Shown here: positions 1 through 12,640 of the stretch, in pieces
Layout of the letters: every line of letters begins with the position of its first letter
Numbering within the stretch: position 1 is the first letter of the stretch
Source: Druceiella hillmani
Taxonomy: Eukaryota; Arthropoda; Insecta; Lepidoptera; Hepialidae
DNA: 64,000 nucleotides
Assembly (NCBI GenBank): GCA_039881145.1
Contig: JAYKKI010000138.1
Coordinates: 1 to 64,000 of the forward strand
Reading direction: 5' to 3'
Position numbers and translations under genes: made by a program
Notes under the pieces: generated by a model
Databases searched by the model: none
Told to the model about the DNA's origin: nothing
The model's input: only the letters and a program-made list of their open reading frames with translations

Positions 1-3000
1 ACAAAAATTGCCACTTATAACATATACGCATCGAAACACGTCCAATTACCATTCTCGTGAATATTTTTGAAATACTTTATCCAATTAGTTTCATTAAACG
101 ATAAAATAATGAAAATTGTATATTCATGTTAATTAGATTAAAATTTACAATTGAAAAATCAAACTGTCATTTTGACGTTTTAATTTTTTGTAAACATCTT
201 TTTTACGAAGCAATTTCCATAAATAAAAGCTTTTACATATATCAGCATCTTGTATCAAATTAAATTCCTTAGAGCTCAAAATATCGCTTCTCTGACGCTC
301 TAAACATTTATTTGCTTTCCCAAATAAAGCCAAATGTGTTGTGTTTTAAATAAACATGAAAAAGCACAACAAGTTGACGAAAGGACACGGAAATGATAAA
401 CAGAACTTGAACAAATTTGGCAACCAAGAATAGGGACATTAAACAATAATCGAGTTACTTTATTTTCTCTAACGAAAAAGGAAAATCATGGAAAATGAGA
501 TCGCTTAAAATTATTTACTTAAAATATTATGTATCAAACAGCATTTCTAATATTACATAGTCAATGTGATGTCTATAGAAATATATCCACAGAAGTTGTA
601 AGGAAAGATGAAACAAAAATATATATTTAAATAACGTGACGAAAGGAAACTTTAACCTTAATAAAATGTGATTGATTAAATTTCTTAAACGAATTTACCC
701 CTTAATTTTGATACATGCCCAACATTTAATGTTACAAAAATAAAAAATCAATAAAAGTGACCATAAGACTAGGATATAAAAGATAACAGGGGAGGGATAG
801 AATTTTTCGCTATTTTATAACAGCTACTTACTTTATTTGAGAGAAAAATAGCGGGAAGTTCTAAGTGATTCACTTTGTTTCGTTTCTATTAAGCAAACCT
901 AAAACACAATACACCATAGGCTATTATGTAACATGGTTTATAAATCATGGATTCAATATAGAGGTAGCAATTACAAAACACGTCGCTATATCAGTCACAT
1001 ATTTCAAAATTTGGATTATATGGCAATCTCATTATGTGGCAATCTTCGTTTACTTATGGTACAAGTGATTATTAAAATAGAATTTATCAGGAATTTTGGA
1101 CAAAATTATCAGGGAATTTTAGACAAAACGAAAATTAAATAAAAAATAAATAAAAAACCAAAATACGTTTTTATTACGTATACTGAAAATATGATAAAAA
1201 GCTAAACCCCTAAGACAATAAGAGTTGGATTAGAATTCTTACAGAGTTTCTCTAAACATTAGAATCTCTACATCCCTTAATATTCATCAACAGTATTGAC
1301 ACGCCATAAGATGTAATTTAAATTTCTTCGCAATCAGTAGTACAGTCCTTTGATTATAATGTATCAACATCTTTATCTTTATTAATAATAAGTTTTAGAA
1401 AAAGCCAGAAAAATTCTGACCAAATTATTAAAATGATTAGAGTTTGATTTGATTGCACAATTTAATTCAGTCGGATTTTTTTATTCCTTTCATTTTATTT
1501 TTATTTTTTCTTTAGTTTGTAGTTGTCAGCACGCATGTTCTGTATGTGTTAGGTCTAAGTGAACTATATAATCTGTGAATCGATATCGCAAATATAGGTT
1601 ATATTTCGTAGACGATTAAGTTCATATAGGGAATGGAGGTCATATGATTGATTTAACGACTTTTAAGAACTGAGAGAACTGATGACTAGGCTGGAGAGTA
1701 AATTGACTTAGTAAAAAACCATTAAAACTGGGCCTTTTGCTAAAAGATGACTAGTTCGATGACGACACGTTGTGAAGTCGTTACGAAAACAATAAGGTTC
1801 ATATTACTGAAAATGAAAAAAATACTAGTACCGGCCGTAGGAATTTTGAAAGCACCGTATTATCAATAATAAAGTATATAAATTTATGAAAAAAATATTA
1901 GAAATGTTATACCTTTCCAAATTTAGGCGATGGATTATTTAGGCAATGGATTTATTACGAACAATGAAAAAGTAACCAAGGGAAACGATCTGGTCGCTTT
2001 ACTCATAAATGTATCACAGATAAATTATTATAAATTTTTCATGCAACAGAAAATTATTTATCAAGGTTTCTAGATTTCAGTGTGAATCCGTCTCATTGTG
2101 AAATAATCAGTTGTATAGTAAGTAAATTACGTGATATCTCAGCGTCACGATTTTTAATTACCATCTGTGTATATCTATATTTTATATCCGACATAGTAGC
2201 GAGCCATTGCCTATGGTATTATTAATTTTAAATTCACTTGATAGAAATGAGAAATTAACCATTTATAACTTGCCACAATTTTCTTTTTAAACATAATGAG
2301 CTATGATGACGAAACATGAAAAATTTATATTGTGGTGGGATAAAATTCTATGCATTAAGAAAGTAGTATTTAGTTCATTTTTTTAAATTGTTATCAGGTT
2401 ATATCGATAACTGATTAGTGTAGGAATTTTTTATAGATAACTCATTGGTAACGTTTTGTTATACCAGGCTATTATAAGTGAAGACGATAACTCACTAACT
2501 TCACATTCCATAATTTACTTAGAGCAGTATTGAAGGCATTGTCCAATATGGTCGTGTTCTCCTTTTGATAGTCAATTAATATTTTCACTGTATTTAACTT
2601 AATATTTTATTAATTGTACTTAATTATTTTTTTGGTAAATTCATATGACGTGAAATATTTTTTAGGCTGGTTTCCCATTAATTTGTTCACCATACAAGCT
2701 ATCTGTTGAACACGGATCATTCTTTCATTTTTATGATTACTTTGAATACCGTTTTACTCACTTTTACGTAATATACTTATACAAATTTTAATAAATTCAT
2801 CAACATATAAATATAATATCTGGTTTCAATATGGTCTCGCAGACCAATTTTAAATTCGAAAATTTATTGAAGCTGTACAGAAGAAAATTTAATGAATGTA
2901 ATAAAAACGAGTCGTAAAATTTAAAGTTATTTTATTACAGTCCCACAGACCGCATACAGTCCGCACACTTGAACTTTAAAAATAATTATTCCGATCGAGG

Positions 3001-3089
3001 TGAATTTTCTAATAGCAATAAAACGAATTTTAATGTTGTTTTTACGCAGACTAATAGGTTGCATCTTTTTTTTGCGTTAATTAAACTGG

Positions 3090-3330
3090 GAACGAGACCC
3101 CTTCGCACCTCCGAATGATGTCATAAAATGAATTGAACGTAATTGAGCGCGGCATGAAATTATATTGGCTCTATTCGGTTCAGACGATTATTGATTCGGA
3201 CTGGTAGCGTCGAAGCAATATAGACTATAAAATGGCGTAATGAACAATATCACACTTAATGTCGCAAAGAAATGCGCAGCAATATGCCGCGTATAATTTT
3301 CTTGAACGGTTGGATATTCAATAAATTCAT
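3090..3330. other. GC-richer non-coding block, kept in both arms
   Basis: This block is richer in G+C and less repetitive than the surrounding arm, and it is matched closely by its mirror at about 9,260-9,480. It contains several core motifs of the homeodomain type (TTAATTAA-like near 3,080, GTAATTGAG near 3,140) and a TCATAAA motif near 3,120. No open frame spans it. By inference it could be a regulatory block, but this rests on composition and short motifs only. Confidence 0.2.
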
Positions 3331-4245
3331 GGTAGCAAAACAAAATTAATTTATTCACCGAATGTGGACATTTCGAATCAGAGAGAAAAATCTACATCAC
3401 AAACGGATGTGTCAATGTGAACTGTGATTTCAAATATTACTTCCGATTTCGAGAAATACTATCACTTGTTCCATAATTGATTGTATTTATTAAGGTTCTA
3501 TATTCATAAAATATTTCTTCGAAATTTACCTAGCGCCTCTCAACCGATTCAATATAATATTGCATGGGATCATCAGTAGAGTTGGTCACAATATTTACTG
3601 TATTGTAACACTTCTGAATTTCAAATGGCACACATAATTAGAGAATGCGTTCCGAACATGCTAACAATAGCTCCTTAAAAAGCTCGGTTACGTCACTAAA
3701 ATTTGGGGTGTGTGTTATTTCTCTTCAACTGTTTTACGAGTTGTTGATTAAATATTTGTATTAAAAGTTTGCTGAAACTTATTAATAATAAATGTAATGA
3801 TTACACCAAAACATTTTAAAATAATAAGCACACTGAAACACTGACTTCTGGAAAAGTGACAGTGAAATTTAATCACCAATTTGTGATGTAATATTGCTAT
3901 ATTTAAACGGTAACTAATTCCAAGAGCATCACCTTACAAAGAAAAACACGATCAAATGCGTATCGAAACACGCACAAGTCATTCTGTAGTTAGATATATG
4001 TCATAGAAAAGTTGATGCAAGTTAATTAAAACAATTTTAATTGAATACATTTTAATCTGGAATTTTTCAAATTTCTAAACCATAATTAAAAAATTTAACA
4101 GAGTAATATTTTGAACATAAGTACTAAGTTTAAAATTTTTTAATAGAGCTTAAAAATTCAAAATTATAAATAGGAATTATTTTAAAACACCTGGAGGGGA
4201 AAATCTAGCCACTTTTAAATTTAGATTTTCATCTAAAATTAATAT

Positions 4246-4438
4246 TATCTATTAGGTTTCGGTATATATAAAATTAATATATATACCGAAACCTAAGGAC
4301 AATGTTTCATAAATTTCATAAACCATAAACAATTTGAATTCCCTAGGAAGTATATCGAACTTATCATTTCATAATTTGGTCGATATCTCTAAAAAGAATG
4401 GCTACAATCCAGTGATTGACAACGGTACAGCTCGTGGT
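4246..4438. repeat. Left-arm-only segment with perfect hairpin
   Basis: The mirror arm (near 8,290-8,310) lacks about 190 bases here, so this is either an insertion in the left arm or a deletion from the right. It starts with a perfect 19-bp stem (4,252-4,270 with 4,278-4,296, loop of 7) that begins TTAGGTTTCGG. Its right part (about 4,393-4,425) is a diverged tandem copy of the following stretch at about 4,455-4,495, sharing a 'TCCAGTGRTTGA'-like core. I see no clean target duplication, so a repeat-mediated deletion in the other arm is as likely as transposition. Confidence 0.65.
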
Positions 4439-6280
4439 ACACAACCGCACAGCTAGAAAAAATTGTCTACGGTCCAGTGGTTGATCACCCGTCAGAAACT
4501 TTTATTATATTAATGTCACTTTAACTTGTTGACGCGAAGAAAAAATTATTTCCTTTTTTGTCCCACTTTTAACTTTAAGAACTACATAACGATTCATGAG
4601 GAAATAAGTAGTATATTAAATTTTATTCGGTTTCCAACAATTTTTATTAGACTTAATGTACATGAAACTCTTTATATAATACTATATTTTCAGCGTTGGA
4701 AGTAAAACTTCTGTAAATTTTCATTTTCGGAAACCAAAATCAAGTATATTGTTTAATCGTCAATAAAGAAAAAAAAATTTATTGACGGAGAGTCCGAAGT
4801 ATCCAAGTAATACGCTAATACTAAAAAAACATTATATTTCAATTACTTTACTTCTGTAGTAATATATAAATCATTATGTTAGGAAATCTGCAGTTTGAAG
4901 AAGTTTATAAAGTATATATTACGCTACCATTTATAGGCGCTGAACAATGACAAAGCGGCAAAGTTTTTTGTTAGCTAGTTGTGGTTTATTTGTTCACTCT
5001 AATCTCTCGAAAACCATGTTATATTTTAAAACTTCTCTATGTATTAATAATTGCATATTTTGGGAAATGTTATAAACTACAGATTTATGCACTTTAATTC
5101 ATATGGATAGAAGTATAGTGTTAAAAAAGGTACCAGGAGCTAGGGAACATGGATCAGATGGTGCAATGTGTAGAAATACTGACTTTTTTATTGAGTTACC
5201 ATTACGAGTATTCCCTCTGATTTATTCATACTCCCGACGACTGATATTTTTAGCAAAATGTGAGGAGGCGTTTAGTGGCCGTGGTGTAATTTTAGAATGA
5301 AAGTAATTCTAAAGAGATGGAAGAGCGGAGCGAAGTCAATAAGAGTGATAAAATAAAATAAAATAAACATTTACATGTATAGGACAAGTATTCATTTTTT
5401 ATGAGTAGAATAAGAAGAGTTTAAATAATCTACGTATGTTTTCCTTTATTTAGATTATCTGAGCGTGGAGAGAGGGAACTATCCCTTTGTCTACACAGCG
5501 TTCTTTCCTTAAAAAACAATCTTACACTTCTAAAGGTGATAAAATGACTCTCAAGTGGCAATCAAAGTCACACTTAAAATCTGCTTTTTTATAAGGAGAT
5601 CGTGATTCCATAAAAATATCTTTAATTTAGTAAAATGTACAACGAAATCATTTTTAGTCGGAGGATACTTAGAAGTATGGCGGTAAAATCTGAAAACAGA
5701 AACATTGCAAAATATATTTTCGAATAATAAGCAAATTTCACTACTACATTATTTAGCACATGAATTTATTTTTGTAAAGACGCGAAGTGTATAATAAGCT
5801 TGAATTTATATTCGTATGTACGGGGTTTTCAAATATCACACATATTTGACACTTGATAAATCAAACTTTGCGATTATTGAGATAAAAATATATTCAATAT
5901 CAAAAATATGTATTTAAAATAAAAACAAATAATTAAAAAAATTAAAGAAATGACTGCGTGAGAAAGAATTACTGATTCGCAATCCTTTTAAGTTTTCAGT
6001 CTTTAAAAATTAAACTTTGGAAGTAAATGATTCATTAAAAATTTCAACTAACAAATATCAAAATACTAGGAATATAATTGTAATAGGCCCCTTCGTACGG
6101 GTGAAGTGGAACTGAAAACATGTTTTCCTCCTATCATTGAGTTGAGTACCGTTAGGTAGGTTTTTAAAAATGAAATTTTTAGAAGACCTACGCAAGGATA
6201 TTCAAGTTTCATTTTCTAAGTTTTTATTTATCATTTAATACTAAGTTTCAAAGTACTATACAATATGTTAGCCCTCTCCA

Positions 6281-6378
6281 CTTTTCCAACTATGACTAAG
6301 AATATTCATGTTTTTCGTCACGGATATAAATATATTCGTTCATTACGTGTCGAAAAACATACCACGTAACGTTTCGTC

Positions 6379-6441
<63 letters not shown>
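6281..6441. other. Spacer at palindrome centre
   Basis: Arm-to-arm matching stops at about 6,280 on the left and resumes at about 6,442 on the right. The spacer has a small internal hairpin (ATGTTTTTCG at 6,308-6,317 pairing with CGAAAAACAT at 6,351-6,360), followed by the uninterrupted AT tract. A non-palindromic centre of this size is typical of inverted duplications whose original sharp tip was resolved by a deletion or insertion; that is inference here. Confidence 0.8.
6380..6436. repeat. (AT)n microsatellite
   Basis: An uninterrupted AT dinucleotide tract of about 28 units, located at the symmetry centre of the giant inverted repeat. Such tracts can extrude into cruciforms themselves. 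Confidence 0.98.
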
Positions 6442-9400
6442 GGGAGGGCTAACATATTGTATAGTACTTTGAAACTTAGTATTAAATGATAAATAAAAAC
6501 TTAGAAAATGAAACTTGAACATCCTTGCGTAGGTCTTTTAAAAATTTCATTTTTAAAAACCTACCTAACGGTACTCAACTCAATGATAGGAGGAAAACAT
6601 GTTTTCAGTTCCACTTCACCCGTACGAAGGGGCCTATTACAATTATATTCCTAGTATTTTGATATTTGTTAGTTGAAATTTTTAATGAATCATTTACTTC
6701 CAAAGTTTAATTTTTAAAGACTGAAAACTTAAAAGGATTGCGAATCAGTAATTCTTTCTCACGCAGTCATTTCTTTAATTTTTTTAATTATTTGTTTTTA
6801 TTTTAAATACATATTTTTGATATTGAATATATTTTTATCTCAATAATCGCAAAGTTTGATTTATCAAGTGTCAAATATGTGTGATATTTGAAAACCCCGT
6901 ACATACGAATATAAATTCAAGCTTATTATACACTTCGCGTCTTTACAAAAATAAATTCATGTGCTAAATAATGTAGTAGTGAAATTTGCTTATTATTCGA
7001 AAATATATTTTGCAATGTTTCTGTTTTCAGATTTTACCGCCATACTTCTAAGTATCCTCCGACTAAAAATGATTTCGTTGTACATTTTACTAAATTAAAG
7101 ATATTTTTATGGAATCACGATCTCCTTATAAAAAAGCAGATTTTAAGTGTGACTTTTATTGCCACTTGAGAGTCATTTTATCACCTTTGGAAGTGTAAGA
7201 TTGTTTGTTAAGGAAAGAACGCTGTATAGATAAAGGGATAGTTCCCTCTCTCCACGCTCAGATAATCGAAGTAAAGGAAAACATACATAGATTATTTAAA
7301 CTGTTCTTATTCCACTCATAAAAAAATAATATTTATCCTGCACATGTAAATGTTAATTTTATCTCTCTTACTGACTTCGCTCCGCTCTTCCACCTCTTTA
7401 GAATTACTTTCATTGTAAAATTACTTTAATTACACCGCGGCCACTAAACGCCTCCTCACATTTTGCTAAAAATATCAGTCGTCGGGATTATGAATATCTC
7501 GGTGGGAATACTCGGAATGGTAAGTCAATAAAAAAGTCAGTATCTCTAAACATTGCACCATTTGATCTGTGTTAACTAGCTCCTGTTGCCTTTTTTAACA
7601 CTATATTTCTATCCATATAAATTAAAGTGCATAAATCTGTAGTTTATAACATTTCCCAATATGCAATTATTAATACATAGAGAAGTTTCAAAATATAACA
7701 TGATTTTCGAGAGATTAGAGTGAACAAATAAACCACAACTAGCTAACAAAAAACTTTGCCGCTTTGTCACTGTTCAGCGCCTATAAATGGTAGCGTGATA
7801 TATACTTTATAAACTTCTTCAAACTGCAGATTTCCTAACATAATGATTTATATATTACTAAAGAAATAAAGTAACTGAAATATAGTTTTTTTAGTATTAG
7901 CTTATTACATGGATACTTCAGACTCTCCGTCAATAAAATTTTTTTGTCTTTATTGACGATTGAACAATATACTTCATTTTGGTTTCCGAAAATGAAAATT
8001 TACAGAAGTGTCACTTCCAACGCTTGTAGTAGCTTTAGTATGAAAATGTAGTATTATATAAAGAGTTTCATGCACATTAAGTCAAATAAAAATTGTTGGA
8101 AACCGAATAAAATTTTATATACCGCTTATTTCCTCATGAATCGTTATGTAGTTCTTAAAGTTAAAAGTGGGACAAAAAAGGAAATAATTTTTTCTTTGCG
8201 TCAACAAGTTAAAGTGACATTAATATAATAAAAGTTTCTGACGGATGATCAACCACTGGACTGCAGATAATTTTTTCTAGCTGTGCCGTTGTGTTAATAA
8301 AATTAGTTTTAGATGAAAATGTAAATTTAAAGGTAGCTAGATTTCACCCTCCAGGTGTTTTAAGATAATGCCTATTTAAAATTTCGAACTTTTGAACTCT
8401 ATTTAAAATTTTAAACTTGATACTTATATTCAAAATATTACTGTGTTAAATTTGTTAATTACGATTTGGAAATTTGAAAAAATTCCAGATTAAAATTGTT
8501 TTAATTAACTTACATCAACATTTCTATAGGATATATCTAACTATAGAATGACTTGCGCGTGTTTCGATACGCATTTGATCGTGTTTTTCTTTGTAAGGTG
8601 ATGCTCTTGGAATTAGTTACCGTTTAAATATAGCAATATTACATCACAAATTGGTGATTAAATTTCACTGTCACTTTTCCAGAAGTCAGTGTTAAAATGT
8701 ACGTATTATTTTAAAATGTTTTGGTGTAATCATTACATTTATTATTAACAAGTTTCAGCAAACTTTTACTACAAATATTTAATCAACAACTCGTAAAACG
8801 GTTGAAGAGAAATAACACAAACCCCAAATTTTAGTGACGTAACCGAGCTTTTTACGGAGCTATTGTTAGCATGTTCGGAACGCATTCTCCAATTATGCGT
8901 GCCATTTGAAATTCAGAAGTGTTACAATACAGTAAATATTGTGACCAAATCTACTGATGATCCCATGCAATATTATATTGAATCGATTGAGAGGCGCTAG
9001 GTAAATTTCGAAGAAATATTTTATGAATATAAAACCTTAATAAATCCAATCAATTATGGAACAACTGATAGTATTTCTCAAAATCGGAAGTTATATTTGA
9101 AATCACAGTTCACATTCACACATCCGTTTGTGATGTATATTTTTCTCTCTGACTCGAAATGTCCACATTCGGTGAATAAATTAATTTTGTTTTGCTACCA
9201 TGAATTTATTGAATATCCAACCGTTCAATAAAATTATACGCGGCATATTGCTGCACATTTCTTCGCGACATTAAGTGTGATATTGTTCACTACGCCATTT
9301 TATAATCTATGTTGCTTCGACGCTACCAGTCCGAATCAATAATCGTTTGAACTGAATAGAGCCAATATCATTTCATGCCGCGCTCAATTACGTTCAATTC

Positions 9401-11054
9401 ATTTTATGACATCATTCGGAAGTGCAAAGGGGTTCGTTCCCAGTTTAATTAACGCAAAAAAAAGATGCGACCTATTGGTCTGCGTAAAAACAACATTAAA
9501 ATTCGTTTTATTGCTATTAGAAAATTCACGTCGATCGGAATAATTATTTTTAAAGTTCAAGTGTACGGACTGTATGCGGTCTGTGGGACTGTAATAAAAT
9601 AACTTTAAATTTTACGACTCGTTTTTACTACGTTCATTAAATTTTCTCCTGTACAGCTTCAATAAATTATTGAATTTAAAATTGGTCTGCGAGACCATAT
9701 TGAAACAAGATATTATATGTATGATATGTTGATTAATTTATTAAAATTGGTATATTACATAAAAGTGAGTAAAACGGTATTCAAAGTAATAATAAAAATG
9801 AAACAATGATCCGTGTTCAACAGTATGGTGAACAAATTAATGGGAAACCAGCCTAAAAAATATTTCACGTCATATAAATTCACCAAAAAATATTTAAGTA
9901 CAATTAATAAAAACTTAAGTTAAATACAGTGAAAATATTAATTGACTGTCAAAAGGAGAACACGACCATATTGGACAATGTCTTCAATACTGTTCTAAGT
10001 AAATTATGGAATATGAAGTTTGTGAGTTTTCATCTTCACTTATAATAGCCTGGTATAAAAAAACGTTGCTAATGAGTTATCTATATAACCCGATAACAAT
10101 TTTAAAAAATGCAGAACTAAATACTACTTTCTTAATGCATAGAATTTTATCCCACCACAATAGAAATTGTTCATGTTTCATCATCATAGCTCATTATGTT
10201 TAAAAAGAAAATTGTGGCAAGTTATAAATGGTTAATTTCTCATTTCTATCAAGTGAATCTAAAATTAATGATGTCATAATCAATGGCTCGCTACTACGTC
10301 GGATATAAAATATAGATCTACACAGATAGTAATTAAAAATCGTGACGCCGAGACATCACGTAATTTACTTACTACACAGCTGATTATTTCACAATGAGAC
10401 GGATTCACACTGAAATCTAGAAATCTTGATAAATAATTTTCTGTTGCATGAAACATTTAAAATAACTTATCCGTGATACATTTATGAGTAAAACGACCAG
10501 ATCGTTCACCTTAGTTACTTTTTCATTGATCGTAATAAATCCATTGCCTAAATAATCCATTGCCTAAATTTGGAAAGGCATAACATTTCTAATTTATTTT
10601 TTCATAAATTTATATACTTTATTATTGATAATACGGTGTTTTAAAAATTCCGATGGCCGGTACTAGTATTTTTTTATTTTCAGTAATATGAACCTTATTG
10701 TTTCCGTAACGACTTCACAACATATCGTCATCGAACTAGGCAGTCATCTTTTAGCAAAAGACCCAGTGTTAATGTTTTTTTTACTAAGTCCATTTATTTT
10801 CCGGCCTAGTCATCAGTTCTCTCAGTTCTTAAAAGTCGTTAAATCAATCATATGACCTCCATTCCCTATATAAACTTAATCGTCTACGAAATATAATCTA
10901 TATTTGCGATCTCGATTCGCAGATTATATAGTTCACTTAGACCAACACACATGCAGAACATGCGTGCTGACAACTACAAACTAAAGAAAAAATAAAAGTA
11001 AAATTAAAGGAATGAAAAAACCCGACTGAATTAAATTGTGCAATCAAATCAAAC

Positions 11055-11334
11055 TCTAATAATTTTCACAATTAAATGAAACTACGTGATGTAGTATTAT
11101 TTCTACTTTCTTTAATTTCTTTATCACGACCTAGGTTTCGTTGTATTACAACATTTTCAGGTGGGATATTAGCAAAGATATCCTACCTGAAGATGTTGTA
11201 ATACAACGAAACCTAGGTCGTAGTAAAGAAATTAAAGAAAGTAGAAATAATACTACATCACGTAGTTTCATTTAATTGTGAATAATGAATTTCTACAAAA
11301 TCAACGCCAAATATATTCAATATCTAATCATTTT
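11055..11334 (-). mobile_element. Palindromic non-autonomous transposon, copy 1
   Basis: The element occupies 11,067-11,322 (256 bp). It is flanked by the 12-bp duplication TCTAATAATTTT (11,055-11,066) and TCTAATCATTTT (11,323-11,334), one mismatch apart. The mirror position in the left arm (1,430-1,441) holds a single copy of this 12-mer, so the empty site is preserved. The body is a long inverted repeat of about 95-100 bp per arm, starting CACAATTAAATGAAAC, around a short loop. A unique tail of about 45 bases (ATTCTTTACAAAATCAACG-like, ending CAAATATATTCAATAT) sits outside the hairpin on one side only. It has no coding capacity. Other copies are near 28.9, 35.0, 42.8 and 43.7 kb. Confidence 0.9.
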
Positions 11335-12400
11335 ATTAATTTGGTCAGAATTTTTCTGGCTTTTTCTAAACTTTATTATTAATAAAGATAAAGAAAGTTG
11401 ATATATAATCAAAGGACCGCACTACTGATTGCGAAGAAATTTAAATGACATCTTATCGCTTGTCAGTACTGTTGATGAATGTTAAGGGATGTAGAGATTC
11501 TAATGTTTAGAGAAACTCTGTAAAAATTCTAATCTAACTCTTATTGCATTAGGGGTTTAGCTTTTTATCATATTTTCAGTATAAGTAATAAAAACGTATT
11601 TTGGGTTTTAATTTTTTTTATTTAATTTTCATTTTGTCTGAAATTCCTGATAATTTTGTCTGAAATTCCTGATAAATTCCATTTTAATAATCACTTGTAC
11701 CATAAGTAAACGAAGATTGCCACCTAATGAGATTGCGCATATAATCCAAAATTTTGAAATATGTGACAGATATAGCGACGTGTTTTGTAATTGCTACCTC
11801 TATATTGAATCCATGATTTATAAACCATGTAACATAATAGCGTATTGTGTTTTAGGTTTGCTTAATAGAAACGAAACAAAGTGAATCACTTAGAACTTCC
11901 CGCCATTTTTCTCTTAGATAAAGTAAATAGCTGTAAATACTATCCCTCCCCTGTTATCTTTTATATCCTAGTCTTATGATCACTTTTATTGATTTTTTAT
12001 TTTCCTAACATTAAATGTTGGCCATATATCAAAATTAAGGGGTTAAGTTTGTTTAAGAAATTTAATAAATCACTTTTTATGAAGTTTAAAGTTTCCTTTC
12101 GTCACGTTATTTAAATATATATTTTTGTTTTATTTTTCTTTACAACTTCTGTGGATATGTTTCTACAGACATCACATTGACTATGTAATATTAGAAATGC
12201 TGTTTGATACATAATATTTCAAGCAAATATTTTTAAGCAATCTCAGTTTCCATGATTTTCCTTTCTCGTTAGAGAAAATAAAGTAACTTGATTATTGTTT
12301 AATGTCCCAATTCTTGGTTGCCAAATTTGTTAAAGTTCTGTTTATCATTTCCGTGTCCTTTCGTCAACCCTCTGTGCTTTTTCATGTTTATTTAAAACCG

Positions 12401-12430
12401 CCGGAGAGTAAATTGATTTAGTAAAAAAAA
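12401..12430. other. Templated insert in right arm
   Basis: Thirty bases (CCGGAGAGTAAATTG, then a TTAGTAAAAA run) interrupt the right arm where the left arm (about 325-340) is continuous. They match, in direct orientation, 1,691-1,718 of the left arm. This looks like filler DNA copied from elsewhere in the palindrome during break repair. Confidence 0.55.
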
Positions 12431-12640
12431 CATTTGGCTTTATTTGGACAACCAAATAAATGTTATAAATGTAGAGCGTCAAAGTAGCGATATTTTGAGC
12501 TTTAAGGAATTAAATTTGATACAAGATGCTGATAACTAATGATCTCATTTATAACGGTTAATGTATATAAAAGCTTTTATTTATGGAAGTTGTTTCGTAA
12601 CAAAGATTTTTACAAAAATACAATTCTGGGTAGCAACTGT

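Larger units (their letters stand above)
140..6280 (+). repeat. Left arm of giant inverted repeat
   Basis: This 6.1-kb stretch recurs as its reverse complement at about 6,442-12,640. Near the centre paired positions add up to about 12,720, and the offset changes only at indels. Compared stretches are nearly identical close to the centre (for example 6,061-6,280 against 6,442-6,660, and 5,641-5,700 against 7,021-7,080). They look about 90-96% alike further out (for example 2,521-2,710 and 845-1,000), and similarity fades at about 140-240. These identities are by-eye estimates. I see no convincing gene inside. The largest open frame, at 5,103-5,300, is not kept in the mirror copy, where stops interrupt it. 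A GC-richer, compositionally complex block lies at 3,090-3,330 and is well kept in both arms. Confidence 0.95.
6442..12640 (-). repeat. Right arm of giant inverted repeat
   Basis: Reverse complement of the left arm. It differs by point changes and indels. It carries a palindromic transposon at 11,067-11,322 that the left arm lacks, and it lacks the 190-base segment found at 4,246-4,438. It also has a 30-base insert at 12,401-12,430 and about 26 extra bases near 12,535-12,560. Similarity fades out by about 12,640. No intact gene is visible: the frame mirroring 5,103-5,300 (about 7,430-7,620, minus) contains stops, and the 65-codon frame at 10,006-10,203 has no counterpart that supports coding. 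Confidence 0.95.

Noticed and set aside
24..60. Match of CGCATCGAAACACG to 3,957-3,985 in the left arm, suggesting a further repeat unit at the window edge
   Set aside because: Only about 25 bases agree clearly and the rest drifts, so it is too short to support a repeat.
5103..5300. 65-codon frame in the palindrome left arm
   Set aside because: The mirror copy has in-frame stops despite high similarity, so there is no sign of coding constraint.
1..12640. Giant palindrome as a pure assembly artefact
   Set aside because: Not excluded, but the arms differ by many substitutions, several indels, and a transposon with its own target duplication in only one arm, which an artificial mirror copy would not show.
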